A model generated the notes under the pieces. That model was not told the DNA's origin and ran no database searches. It worked only from the letters and a program-made list of their open reading frames with translations. A DNA stretch of 64,000 nucleotides, taken from the NCBI GenBank assembly GCA_964036275.1, contig OZ038440.1:3819690-3883689 (forward strand). Reading direction: 5' to 3'. The stretch comes from Litoditis marina. Taxonomy: Eukaryota > Nematoda > Chromadorea > Rhabditida > Rhabditidae. The position numbers and the translations under genes are program-made. Of this stretch, positions 1-12,433 are shown in pieces; the first letter of the stretch is position 1; every line of letters begins with the position of its first letter.

Positions 1-3000
1 CTCGCACACAAGCAAGACAACTACACAAACTTCGAAGCTCTGGTGAGCAAAAAGAGACCGCACCGGCGAGCGAAAGTTCTCACGACTGGATCGCGAATAT
101 CGTACAGCCCTGTACATCAAATGAGCTAAACAACCAGACAACATCTACACCAAACCTGGAGAATGTTCAATTCTCTAACTCTTCGCCCGATTCGGAATCT
201 GATTTGGACCTTTTGGAGTGTGTCTTCAAGAAGACTGGGACCTCAGAAGTTGAACAGAAAAAGTGTACCTGCTCAGCTTGTGCGCTTTCCAAACTTCCAT
301 ACGATGAATTACAAAAGAGACTCAAGCGGAAAAGAAGCATACGGAAAAAGGTATATTCTCACCATTAAGTTTAATGTTTCACTATCGCTCAGTAACAAAT
401 GCATGGATATTTTCTTCGTGAACTTGAGTTTAGTGATAAATTTTAAATACTTGAGGAAAAAAAGTTCCACCTCTCACAGGTTAAGTATTCTGTTTTTAAC
501 GAAAATCATACATGTTCTTGGCCATTGCCGCGTATCAGTCGTTTTTGCAAACGTTCCGACTATTTCGCAATCGTTTTATGTCGGCTATTTTGGATCACCT
601 GACCTTTTTCAGATTTTCTCCGACGAAAACAAGGTGACGCGTGATATCATCCCTTCAGATGATATTTCAATCGATGAGATATTTGCACCACAAGAAGTGG
701 TAAAGCAGCAAGAAAGTACTGCTGAACCCACAGATGGGCCATCAACATCCACTTTCCAAGATGTTGTAGCTAACGAAAAAAGAGATGAACAAGCTCGACT
801 TCGCCACAATGCCAGTCAGAATCAGCGAGACTCTACGACTGTTCTCAACCGCAGATCAACGATTTCCACTGAACGCAATCTCACCCAATCGCTAGACATA
901 ACATTGGAGGACATATTTCCACGTCAAGAAGTGCCATCGAAAGACGATGTGAAATACGTACACGTGCATAATATGACCGATGACTCAATAACTCCCGCCG
1001 CCACAGAAAGTGTAGATCAAAAAGTTCCTAAACAGGCAGACAATGACGAACATTCTTCGACTTCCGTGCAAAATTCAGCGAATGCGAACCAATTGACATC
1101 TCGTGGTGACGGAACAGTGATTGATGGGTTTTATAGTAGGTTGTTCGCAGAAAAGGGAGCTACTCAGACCGACGCAAACACTCGAAGCAGGCAATCGATG
1201 GAAGAATTCTACGGAAGACTCAACTCGCCACCAACCACGCCGTTGGACAAGAATCGCAGGTGAGCACAAAGATCTATTATTAACATAGGGTACAACATTT
1301 CATTATGATTGTATTTTTCGGGATTAAGATCAAATTTCTTGAATAAAGGTTGACTACAAATAACGTCACTTTTGCGCTATTCTTGACCAGGTTAATGTAC
1401 TTTATGAACCAGTGGCCGTATTCTGTAAGCTCAACAAGCCGGGTAAGCTATTTGAGCAAAATTCGAATAATGTTCTACAAACAACGCATTTACTTGTTCT
1501 ACATTTATCTTGCTTGTATACGAAACTAGTAAACCTGAACTTAATAAGCAAAGAATATAATAGTTTAGTCGTGACCTGTATAAGAACTCGGTCATTGAAA
1601 ATTTGCTCAATTAGCTTACCCGGCTGGCTATTTGCGCTTACAAAATACGGCCACTAGTCAAGAACTGCGTTGTATTGTATTCTTGTATAGCAACAAAAGT
1701 CGAAAACGCGTACAGGGCTTCTGCGTTTCTCAGGGAGGTCATGGCGTTACTGGTTGAGGTGATTGATTGAATGACGTTGAATACAAAATATGTTGTGCTC
1801 TTACGACAAAATTGCTTGTACAGTAAAACATCTCAGTGAACAGCCGAAACTTTCATATAGATTGCGTCATTGCTGTGTTTCCGAACAAAATATTTGTAAC
1901 CATCTTGAACCTAGATATTCCATGAAAACACTCTCGAATTTGACAAGCTCACGTGTTTTCACGTGTTATTTGACTTCAATGAAACATCACTTATCAGTGA
2001 TCATACCCGCAGCTTTTGTTGTATTTCCGGCGAGTAGAACAATCTTCTGATAAACCGGTTATATCACCGTTGTTTGTATTAGCAGTAAGATCATCGATCT
2101 CTCATGATCTGTTGTGATATTTTGCGTATGATACGGAAAAATGAAACCTGATTGGGGGCGCTCGAAATGAATCCAAACCTTTCGATTGTAAACAAAACTT
2201 TTAGTTTTTGTAATAATGATTTGCGGTGATCGGGGATCTCCGCAATGAACAGAAAACTGTGCGAAACCCTTGCCAACCAGATAACAAATCGTAAAATATA
2301 TTGCTTTGTTTTGAGGCTCGTTTTCCTGATATTAAAATGTCTGAACTAATTTTATGCTACTGAACAAAACAAAAGACTGTTTCACGTTTCTCACAGTATC
2401 AATGTAATCTGATTAACTATTCGTACTTTAGCTACTATGTAAGGTAACAAATGGTTATCAGATCTGAAACAGTTTTGCAAGAGTTGAGATTATCGAGCAT
2501 TTTCCAGACATTTGAACGATTACTATGATGAACCACCAGTTGACTATTCTGTGGGAGACGAGGTTGATGTTTGTGATTTCGTTGACAATATTCTGGAACA
2601 ATCGCTAGATGAAGCAGCGTTTTTCACGGCTTCCCATGGGAAAAAATACGACAGCGATGGTGATTATTTTTCTATCTTCTACACAAAAAATAATTTTAAC
2701 TATGTTTAAATTTATGCAACTCAAAAATCATGGCTTTTGTTCACATATTGAAGGAGTACACATGTTGAAATATGGCGAAACGTGCATATTTTGGTTGCCT
2801 GTGGAAAACTGAAACAAGAACATTTCACCATAAAAATTGAACTGAGGACAAACTCAGTTGTTCTAAACTCTCAAACTGCTTGTTCACTACTTAGGAAAAG
2901 AGTCAATTTATCAGCAAAACTCTATTTTTTCCGAAGTTGAGGTTTGTTTCAGGTTACCTTCTCACCGACACCTCAGTGGACCGAAAACGGTCCGATGTCA

Positions 3001-4200
3001 TGGATGATTTTCGTAAAATGCACTCTGCCGTCATATCTGCTCCTGAAGAGCCCACGTCAACTGACGACAAGTCGAACAACCTACAAAGTAGCTCCTCCAA
3101 GTTGGAAAACATGTGGAATGTCAATATACGGCACTCGAACGGGACAGGAGAGGTTTCAAAAGAAGAGACCAAACAGGCTGTCGATAACACCTATTATGGC
3201 AATGTCCCTGTGATTGAGGTTACAAATGCGGATGATCACGTGGAGAACACAGACTTTTATCTGTCGGCCCTGCGGTAGGTGGCCTAATTATTGTGCACTC
3301 CATATGAGTATTATTAGCTCATATCATTCAGTTTCAGCCAGTTCACCTATCAATCTGTCGCAAATTCCTTTTCAACTGGGTTTGAGATCCGTTTCAAAAA
3401 GCTAGTGGTTTACAACCTTCTTGTTACTAAGCACACACCTTATATTCTGTTACACAAATACTTTTTTTTCTCAAAAACTGTTTTGCAGGGAAGCAGCAGC
3501 TGCTACAGCCGCTAGTTCATCTACTCAGTCAGACAAGCAGATAGAAGAGAGGTGGGTGAAACGCATACAATAATAGTCCACACAGTAAAGGTGAGAGTAA
3601 TAGAGGAATAAAACAGTGTATTGTTGTGCATTTCGTCTTTACACAAGTCAGAAGTTTTTTTTTGCTTTCAGCGAAGTTCACTCCAAGACCGACCAATTCG
3701 AAACTGACCTCCCTGCCATCACCAAAGTATCTGGTGCAACCATGGACGAGAAAAACCAAATGACCAGCGAAGACATCATGAATCTTGTGTTTTCGCAACA
3801 AAATGGTACTCATGAGGTGAGGGAAAGCTTCTTAACGGAACCGTGAGCAAACCTATGCAGAGCTAAGTTTTTAGATAAATCCAAAGTTCACAGCGATCAA
3901 ACTACAAATAGAACGACTATTGTGTACCCCCTCTTGACTTCATTCTCTTAACTGGTTAATGATGTTAATGGATTTTCAAACAGTTACACAGGATATTACG
4001 TGTATACAAAATGGGTGAGGAACGCCAAAACCGTGTACCTTGTAACTTTTTACGAATTGTGTTAGTTTTCTAACGACAAAGGGAACACCATAGCGTTGAG
4101 AGTTACTCTTCAGCATGACACTACCACCGAACACAAGGAATTCAAGCAGGACTTCAGTACCACTTCGACTTCTGATTTTCACGTTCGTCAAGAGGACACG
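1..4200 (+). CDS. 3' part of a long acidic, probably disordered protein (unrecognised; 5' end outside window)
   Basis: I do not recognise this protein. Seven exons join in frame: 3-350, 613-1259, 2508-2659, 2953-3274, 3489-3551, 3672-3816 and 4114-4200, each with GT/AG borders and matching phases. The first exon is open to the window edge, so the start is missing. The 588 residues seen are rich in Ser, Thr, Asp, Glu and Gln, with no membrane segment or known fold. An early patch has a CTCSAC cysteine cluster followed by a basic run (LKRKRSIRKK). Short motifs recur: DEIFAPQEV and EDIFPRQEV, then FYSRL and FYGRL. The last exon ends in phase 0 with a good donor at 4201, and the next coding exon in the same phase starts at 5272 with ATG. 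So this may be the N-terminal half of one roughly 1086-aa protein with the downstream enzyme, or a separate upstream gene whose last exon I could not find between 4201 and 5271. Confidence 0.6.
1410..1656. repeat. MITE (AGTGGCCGTA family), copy 1
   Basis: A 247-bp element lies in the 1260-2507 intron. It begins CAGTGGCCGTATTCTG and ends in the inverted form CAAAATACGGCCACTAG. Inside each end is a second inverted block around GCCGGGTAAGCTA / TAGCTTACCCGGC. A second copy of the same family lies at 55540-55792. No coding capacity. Confidence 0.75.
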
Positions 4201-5271
4201 GTGAGTATCTCACTGTACTTATTTGAACGTGCATTTTTTTTGTGTCATCGAAAATAGTTTATTGCAAATAGCAGGAGAAAATCATTTATCACTCTGAAAT
4301 GTAAACTACGAAGTGAGAATTGTGAATACTTATATGTTAATCAAGTTTTAGGCAAATAATAATCTATGAATAAACATGTATTCTCGGTGCGAACGACTGA
4401 TCACAATACTTCGTAGTCAATTGATAACATTAGTGCAATTATGAAGTAAACACTGCTTGGAGGATTGTTTGTTCTACTAGCCTTGATGTTAGTATTAGCT
4501 AGAGAGGAGCTGTTAATATTAGAGAGAACTGTAAACGTTAAATACTACTATCAATTCTTGAGCTCTATCTAATTAACTTCTAGTCTCGAACTCTCACTAC
4601 ACATTTGCAGAGTGTTTGGTTCAATGGATTATTGTTATTCTACTTTCATGTTTGCATCCTTCTGAATTCATCACGTTCTCTCACGTAATGAGCGAAGAAA
4701 GCGCACTAATTCACCAATGCAACCTGATTGGTCTAGATACCTGAACGGCAGGCTCTCGGATCTGTTTTAACTTACGAACGTTGATTTTCGATTGTTATTC
4801 TGCTGTAAGGTGAAGTTATGCAAAAAAAGAGTTCTCAAAACATCGCTTTGAATTTCCAATTTAGAGAACTCTTTTATATTGATCAAATAGTTGTCTGCGC
4901 CTGTCATACAAGTATAAAAACCAGCTAATCTCTAATGAGATTGTCTGATCAACAATGTTTGATCGCTCTTTGCGTGATAAAAGTAATGTAAACAATCCCT
5001 GTTGCACTGTTTGAGGCCCAGAGGTCAAAAAATCGTCTACAAAGTGCATATCATGTGATTGTGAGGATATATAAAGCAATGCAAATGTTCTCATTTGTTG
5101 AGAAGTGTAATACACTTTCACAATTTTTCTTTGGTTTTCGCTTAGTGCTAGTTGCACGCCAAAATCCGGAGTAGAGAGTGTACACTGTCCAAGCACCATT
5201 TATCCCATGTTATCTGAATTTTCTTCCGTTTTTCTCAACTTTTATTTTGTCGTAAAATAATATTTTCCCAG

Positions 5272-8200
5272 ATGGCGGACGTTCGCCGAGATGAAGAGCT
5301 TCTGGAGGTCGAGGTGAATCCCGATCATTTCATCATCAAAGGAAGCTATTCTATGATAATCGCAAAGGTATGAATTTTTTTTTGTAATTAGGAGTCTGTA
5401 TGAACAGAAGAAACTTGTTCATCCCATTTTAGGTGGTAGTAACACGTTAATTCGATGAAATACTGTGATCGTGTTCTACTGATGTGATTCCAGCTAATTT
5501 GATTCGGTGGTTTTTTCTTAAATTTAAGCATGAGCAACCTACAATTCCGTATTTTGCTGCTGAAATAAAGACGGTTCAGAAGTGAAGTGTAACCTTTCAG
5601 ACCGATCCTCTGGGCGAGATCCTTAGCCAAGTCCGATCGGGTGATGGTTCCGCTGGTGGGTTGGACTTCACGGTCACGCCAAAGTTGAGAAAACTCTTGC
5701 AACAATGTCTCAGGGAAAAGGTGGAAGGAAAATCAGGTTGGTAATTTTGATTTGGTTGCCCCATCCAGCTAGAAACCTAACGAAAACCCGTTCTATATGA
5801 GCATTTCATCTTGTCTACATTGATTGTGAACCCCAAAAAAATCAAAAACAATTGTTAGTTCTCCGACGTTTTCGGTGGTGCAAATTGTTGCATATTCATG
5901 ATAATGTGAAAAAATACGGTACTCAATTTGAAATTCTTTTTTCAGGAATACTATCTTCCCGTGCGAAAACCATGATGCAAAAAGAAGACCCGGCTTTCGA
6001 TGTTTACCAAGAAATGAACTCCAACAAATTTTCCGAGCAAAACCCCGAGGTAAGTTCAACCAAAAAACTTCAATGTTATGTATGTTTATGTTATTTGTAT
6101 GTTTATGTTATTTGATTACAACCAGAAGCATGTATTGGTATCGAACTACCTGTACGTCAACATGGATCTCACTATGCAAATATAACATCTAAGGTACATA
6201 AGACAGCAAGTTATAAAATTTATAATCAAACCGTCAGACACAGCCGAACCTTCGATTACGCGTGAAAATCGGAAGAAAATTTATCTATATGAGAAAAAAG
6301 TAAGTTTTCGTTCTAGGGAAATATCAATTTCTGTGCTGCGGAAAATGACGTCTGTACCGAGCTTCTGAGAGATAAGTTCACCGGTAATCCTGGCATCTTT
6401 GAGCCAAACGAACAACATCTCGCCCACTACGCACCAGCCGGAGGACACATGGCGTTAGTTCCCATTGGCTAATAGCTAATAGTCCCAGTCTCCCCCACGT
6501 TAAAGGGGGGCAGAAAGGAAAGCTAGTTTAGGTACCCCGGGGTACCTAAAGATAACGTTGCGCGCGCCAAAACAGGCAACCACGTGTCAACCGTATGCAA
6601 ATTAGGTTCGTTAGTTTCAATTGAAAATTATACTCATAGGTTTCTCTTGATAAGCTCTTTCATATTAACTTTCCTTTCTGTCCCCCTTTAACTTCTGCAG
6701 TGTACGTGCATAATCCCTGATTATGGTTTTTCGTAAATTGAACGAGGAAATACGATAATTTTCACACCTGATGGGTTTTCAGTTTGTTTCCGGTGCGTTC
6801 CAGTCAACTTTTTGAGAGCTGTTCAATTCATTATATTCAAGCCCGAACTAGACCCAAAATTTGATCGAAACCTATGTTGATGATCTTTGGAAAACATGAT
6901 GGTTGTCTGAGAAACATGTGTTTCAGTACGAAGACGGCGTTCCACGACTACATTACCAAGTTTATGTCGTGTTCCGTTTCGGAAGGAGACCTCGCTCTAC
7001 TCGCTTCTGGAAATGCCGCCTACGATCAGCTCTGCCACTGTCTGTTCGAGACTGATGGTGAGATCAATTCAATCACACTATACAACATTGTTGAATTAAC
7101 ACCTGATAACAGTGAGAAATAACGCTGTCCTCGACTCAAGAAGTTTCGAAAAGTTCGATTGAGGCACTTTATCGGACTCTGCACACTCTGCTGGACTGAC
7201 CGCATATATTCAACCGGTTTTATATAACTCTAGAAAAGAAGTACAATTACTGGTTGGGTTTCAATTTCTGAGGTCAAATACTTACTGTTTTCCAATAGTT
7301 TGTTCAGATGTACTTCTGACCAACACCCCGACGTATTCGAGAAACTTTGTGAATGTGTCGGAAAGAGCAGGCTGCCGATTGGAGTGTGTTCCGGTTAGTT
7401 TTCAGAAACAGAACCCGAAGTTTTAATCTGAAACGATGATACGATAAACTGCCTCGACACTTGAAGAAAAATGTCGAGTGTACAAGCCATGGGCTTTCGT
7501 ACCCTATTCAGCATTTGTTATTTGCATTGCCATTATTTGGATTCGTGTTCCAGTTCAATTTCTCCGATGTCAAACTGGATATTGGTGAATACCAGAAACG
7601 ACTGGAGGACTTGACGGAAAAGGTTGGTTTATACATATTCGATTTCATAAAAAGTTTAATTATCGACGGTTTTTCAGTGATTATCTTTTCTCAATAGGTG
7701 TTTGTGTTCTACTTACTCATACAAATCAGTCAAATGCTGCAGACAACTTTTTAGAGTTGTTTTTTCAATAAAAAAATTTGAATTTGATTACGTTATATTT
7801 AGTGTTAATTGTTGCAGGGCGAGCGAGTTCGCGGAATAATACTGATCAACCCACACAATCCATTAGGAATAATATTCCCAGAAGATCAAGTGATATCTCT
7901 CTGCGACTGGGCAGCAAGGTAGGACTTCCAAAAGTTTTTGAAAATTTTTCTGTTCCATTTCAACTGTGTGAAACTAAAACCGGATCAACACATAATGATT
8001 TCTTAAACTAAAACCGGATCAACACATAATGATTTCAAACATGAGCTTCGGCATGCAGTTGTAAGTACAGCACTAACCAGCCAACCAGCCTTCAGGCAGC
8101 CAACCAGCGAACGTGCATGAATTTAAAAAAAGTTAAATATGAAACAGAACCTACCGACGGAAAAATCAATATTTTCTAGCAACAATCTTTTCGTGATTGT

Positions 8201-10299
8201 GGATGAGTCCTTTTCTCACTGCATTCATGGAACATCTACTGAGAAGTTGTTTTTGTCGTTCCTCAACCAGCTGAGACATCCTGAGAAAACTGCCTGGTTC
8301 TGGAGCTTGAGCAAGGTGAATATAACTGTTTCTCTAGGGTATGCTATCTTGAAAGCAAACTCATAGTATGCTGTGTTCTCGCTGTCAGTGTAGTTCGATC
8401 CCGAAATTTTTCTGTAGAGATTTGAAGACGCAAACTGCATCGAAGATTGCAAAACGCATATTTAGGATATTTGGCATATGTAAAACATAACTTAATGTAA
8501 AAATACATGAAAACCTGTTTCAACGTTGTTGCTTCCATCTTACACTTTGTTTCTAGGATTTCGGCATGCCTGGCACTAAAATCAGTGTTGTTCACACTAC
8601 AAATCGTACACTGCAAGAGGTTGGTTTCGTGCACATAAAATACCATTGCCACCGTGACAGTGCTGCTTTATGCGCTTCGGAAATGGTCCGAATGTTAATT
8701 CAGTACTCAATCTCTTTCTTCTTCATTTTTCAATGAGGCCGTGAACGGTAGAATACAATAGTTTTACTGTACATTCTGAAAACTTCAAGTTAAGTTTTGT
8801 ATAACTCATGAGTATACAAATATGAATGATTGTCTGTGTTGAATGTGGTTCACAGACATCTCAGTTAATATTTTATCGTTTCCAGGCCCTGTGTCGCTTG
8901 GAGCTGATTCATCCCGTGTCCGCCCTCGTTCAAGATTTCACCGTAAACTTTCTCTCGGATCATGGCGAGTGGCTCAGAATTTCAAGCAAAAGTTTAAAAC
9001 ACTGTAATTTATAAATTAACAGTACAAAGAGAGATTATATTTCACGGATACGTTAATCGTTGGGTATTAATAATTGTTAAAAACACACTTTCGTGAATTG
9101 CAACTCAGTTTCCTCATTCAACTTAATCATTTCCTTCTCTTATTGGAGGCTTGGAAATACGCTCACATTTCAGAAAACACTACCTAAAAACGAATTGTTT
9201 AGAGTATTAGGCTTGGAAACTCTCTCACATTTCAGAAAGCATTACTCAAAAACTAACCTGTTTAGAGGCGTGACTAAGCTCGTTCAGTTCCAGATTGGCT
9301 CACGCAGTTCCATGACCAGAAAAAGCACCGTCTTCGAAAACATTACGAGTTCGCTGCGTCCAACCTACGCGCCCTCGACCTACCTTTCATTGAGCCAGTA
9401 GCCGGAATATTCATTCTGGTTGATTTCAGACAGGTTCGTGAAGCAAACTGAAGAGCAAACTACTATTGCCGTTTGAAGTTTTTCAGCTTGTTTAGGCTAC
9501 TTTTTCACACCCTACACGTGTAATAAAATTTATGTTCACCTGCAATATGGCAACATTCCAGATATGTTTCATTACACTCTGTTGGTGTTTCTCTGCGGTT
9601 GTGGCACGCAAATTCTGAATTAAAACTTTTCGAAAAATAAGCATCGAAACGGATTTCTACGCGCGGTACTATTCTTATTGAGGGAGTTGAGAAAAAAAAC
9701 AAAAAAAGTTTGCGTTTACAGAAAATGTCATCGGACTCGTTCGCGGCAGAGCGGGAGCTGTGGCAGCGTTTCTGCTCTCGCGGTGTCTACCTGACCCCCG
9801 GTCAAGATATGCATTGTGACCAGCCGGGATGGATGAGACTTGTCTTCTCCTGCAGCAAAGAGCAGCTCATAGCAGGTAGCCAGGGAACTCTGAGTGTGGG
9901 GGTTCAAACGGGGGAGAATGGTAAAAGTACAAACTTTTCGGTAAGAAAAGACGAGATTCAAAAATAAAGTTCCTATTCCGAAGAGTATATTAGATGGAAA
10001 CTTGAAAGGCATACGGTATATTCTACTGGAAAAGGAAACAGAACCTTGGTAGTTTGCTCACCTAGCCAATCAAACATTTGAATTACATCTTACATTTGCA
10101 GAATTGCATCAGCAAAGCGAAGCAGATATGAAGAGACTTATTCCCTCGCGATTCACGAATCAACTGATATTTCTCACTGCGTGTTTTCTGAATCCAGTTT
10201 GTTGAATGTTCTTGGTAAAACGCTTCTGTTTCAGGATTCCGACGTCTCCACGAAGTTTTAGGACAACCAGGAGATGTTGTCGGAACAATAGAATATTAG
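5272..10299 (+). CDS. PLP-dependent class I/II aminotransferase, ACC synthase-like (ACCS family)
   Basis: Fourteen exons join in consistent phase: 5272-5367, 5601-5736, 5946-6049, 6317-6453, 6927-7057, 7308-7393, 7554-7622, 7818-7918, 8180-8315, 8557-8619, 8886-8964, 9294-9433, 9722-9875 and 10235-10299. Read from the ATG that directly follows a TTTTCCCAG acceptor, the product is 498 residues, close to vertebrate ACCS (about 500). That supports this ATG as a trans-spliced start. Fold-type I landmarks are present: NFCAAEND near the substrate entrance, LASGNAAY, NPHNPLG (Asn267), the Schiff-base lysine in SLSKDFGMPG (Lys332), and the carboxylate-binding arginine in GWMR (Arg465). The usual PLP-contacting DExY is DESF, so the tyrosine is Phe298. 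The intron at 8965-9293 uses a GC donor. Activity cannot be told from sequence; ACCS relatives in animals are not established ACC synthases. A fusion to the upstream exons remains possible. Confidence 0.88.
6501..6690. repeat. TTAA-flanked MITE with central palindrome
   Basis: Terminal inverted repeats of about 22 bp (AAAGGGGGGCAGAAAGGAAAG and its complement) lie in the 6454-6926 intron of the aminotransferase gene, bordered by TTAA on both sides. A perfect 24-bp palindrome sits at 6527-6550 (half-site TTTAGGTACCCC). TTAA borders suggest piggyBac-type mobilisation; that is inference. A related element lies at 19803-20051. Confidence 0.75.
7971..8037. repeat. Tandem duplication, 34-bp unit x2
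   Basis: Two adjacent copies of a 34-bp unit beginning AAACTAAAACCGGATCAAC lie in the intron between exons ending 7918 and starting 8180. The copies look identical, so the duplication is recent. Confidence 0.85.
9147..9268. repeat. Imperfect tandem repeat, about 62-bp unit x2
   Basis: Two diverged copies begin AGGCTTGGAAA and share CTCACATTTCAGAAA. They lie in the GC-AG intron of the aminotransferase gene. Each copy carries a TTTCAG that resembles an acceptor, but using it would break the reading frame of the GDWLTQFH region. Confidence 0.7.
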
Positions 10300-10444
10300 A
10301 ATGTGTACCTACGGAATGAACCTAGTCAATAATACAAAACGTTTTATATTTTATGAATTGTGATTGTGTAAACTGATTGCGATAACAGAGCATTTAATAA
10401 ATATTTACCTATTTCTAAATTATGATGCCAATTTTGTTGAAGAT

Positions 10445-11850
10445 TCGTAAAAAGTGGGGGACCAGGAAGTGTGTGAGTTCTGTTCGGTTCCACCGTTTTC
10501 TGCAAAAAGTGAACAATACGATGTTGTGAATGATTGTGCAACAGAAAAAAAACAATACACTTGTTTGCACTACGGTTCACAAGAAACAGAATATACAAAG
10601 TATAACTTTAACGTAAAAGTGCATAGTGGTTCCCCCTAAGAACGTTGTGAACCGTTGTGCAAACAAATGTATTGTTCTTTTTTTTTGTTGCACACTCATT
10701 CACAACATCGTAATGTTCACTTTTTGCAGAAAACGGTGGAACCGAACCGAACTCACACACTTCCTGGTTCCCCACTTTTTACGAATTGTTCTCTTTTTGC
10801 TAGTTGTACTAGTACAACCACTTCTAGAGTTGACTTGGAAAAACGATTTTTGAATAGTGGTGACTATCAAACATCCTGATATCTGAAAGTTCTAAGTTTT
10901 CAAACCATGTGATCCTGAAAAGTTCAAAAAACAGCTTTTTTCCGCTTCGTCAATTGAAATCTGAGTATTGTGAAAAATCTGCGTCATTACAGTACAAAGA
11001 AAATCTTTTCTCAATCGGCGCGAACGGGCGCCAGCCATTGGCGCCAGATATAGAACATGTTACTCTAATTAGTAACAAATAACTTGGAATGAATGGCCTC
11101 AACCAATTAGCACAATTTCCGACTGTTTTTTGGTTCAGAAACCCTATTTTCAATTTTGGCGCCATTTGGCGGATAAAGTACCGTATTGGCGCAGAATGTC
11201 GAAGAAATGTAGCCGTATTCGTCAGCTATGTTCATAGTTCAGACATCTGTGGAACATTTTGCTCGTTACCCTACTTGCCTGGCGTTGTTCTAATTTGGCG
11301 CCACTGGGCGCCAGCGTTTGGCGCCAAATATAAACCATGACACCAAATTTCCAGAGAAGGCTGTGATTAACTAATCTAATCTCTGTGCAAAATTTCGGAG
11401 CATTTCATCCATGGGAACACATATTTTCCAGCTTCTGGCGCCTATTGGCGCCCGCGCCAAGCGTCAAACAAAACGTGACAACACCAAACTTTGGGGGCCG
11501 AGCTATCTTTGGGCTTTACGCATGTGTGCCAAATTTCAGCCGAATCGGTTAAGTAGTTAAAAAAATAATTTTCTATGCGGACATTGGACGAGGGACGCGC
11601 TCCGCGCTCCGAGCGACCAGGGACAACGGAAATTTTCATAACGACACAACAGCATAACTTTTTTCAACCTCAATCGATTCTCCTAATTTTTGCACACAAC
11701 ATGTATTCAATAGATATCTAGCTCTCTCTTTTTAAATTTCGGAAAAATGTTTTATTTGAAGACTTTTGTTGTTTGAAAGTCAAAAATGGGTGCGCAATGG
11801 CCAAACCAAACACAACTCACACGCAGCGCTTCGCGCTGCGCGCGATTCAA
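10445..11850. repeat. Composite repeat, copy 1: long hairpin plus GGCGCC array
   Basis: The element opens with a hairpin-forming pair of inverted arms (about 10445-10583 and 10646-10785, roughly 140 bp each). A spacer follows, then eight GGCGCC hexamers between about 11020 and 11460, a GACGAGGGACGCG motif near 11585, and a small stem-loop (CGCAGCGC / GCGCTGCG) near 11822-11840. The same modules occur in the same order, inverted, at 60727-62726. That shows one element family. No open reading frame of note, so it is non-autonomous. Class is unclear; the terminal stem-loop recalls Helitrons, but I do not see a clear CTRR end. Confidence 0.7.
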
Positions 11851-12433
11851 GATTTAGATTTCAAGATTTCAAGATTTATTAGGTCACTTCAAATCGTTGC
11901 GAAATAGTGTTCCTTGGCCCTCCAGACATATTTATCTCTGCATACTCGGAATATCTCTTCGCCACGGAGATTGGGTGGCCGGACTCGACCTCTTCTCATG
12001 GTTCGGTTATAACTCCGAACTGCCTCTACAAGATCATCAAGCCAACGGACTTAAACGATTGGATGAAAAACTTATTGGAAAGTCTTGGAAAAATTCAAGG
12101 CTATAAGGCAAATAATAAAGATATCAAAACTAAACCTAGCCGTCGGAAACAAAAACGAAGAATATTCATTTCGAAACAATTGACAAATAGATATACCGGT
12201 GTTTTCTCCAATTCACAAATAAACTATATTTCTCTGCTCATATCAACCTGCTGAAACCAACGCACCTCAAAAATATCTGCATACTATTTACAATATCCTA
12301 AAACGTGTCATATAACTTATTCCCTATAAACAAACTCAAATTTTCACACGGGATAGTAACTAAGGCAACTAATACACTACAATGTGGACAAACTGATCAT
12401 CCTCGATACTAAGATCAAACTACATTTGTAGGG
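11851..12433. other. Intergenic, nothing recognised
   Basis: AT-rich sequence downstream of the methyltransferase gene on the opposite strand, with a short CAAGATTT tandem run near 11848-11880. I see no exon with splice borders and coding character here. Confidence 0.5.

Noticed and set aside
10990..11850. Composite GGCGCC repeat as a Helitron
   Set aside because: A terminal stem-loop is present, but I could not see a CTRR end or an AT insertion site, so the class is left open.
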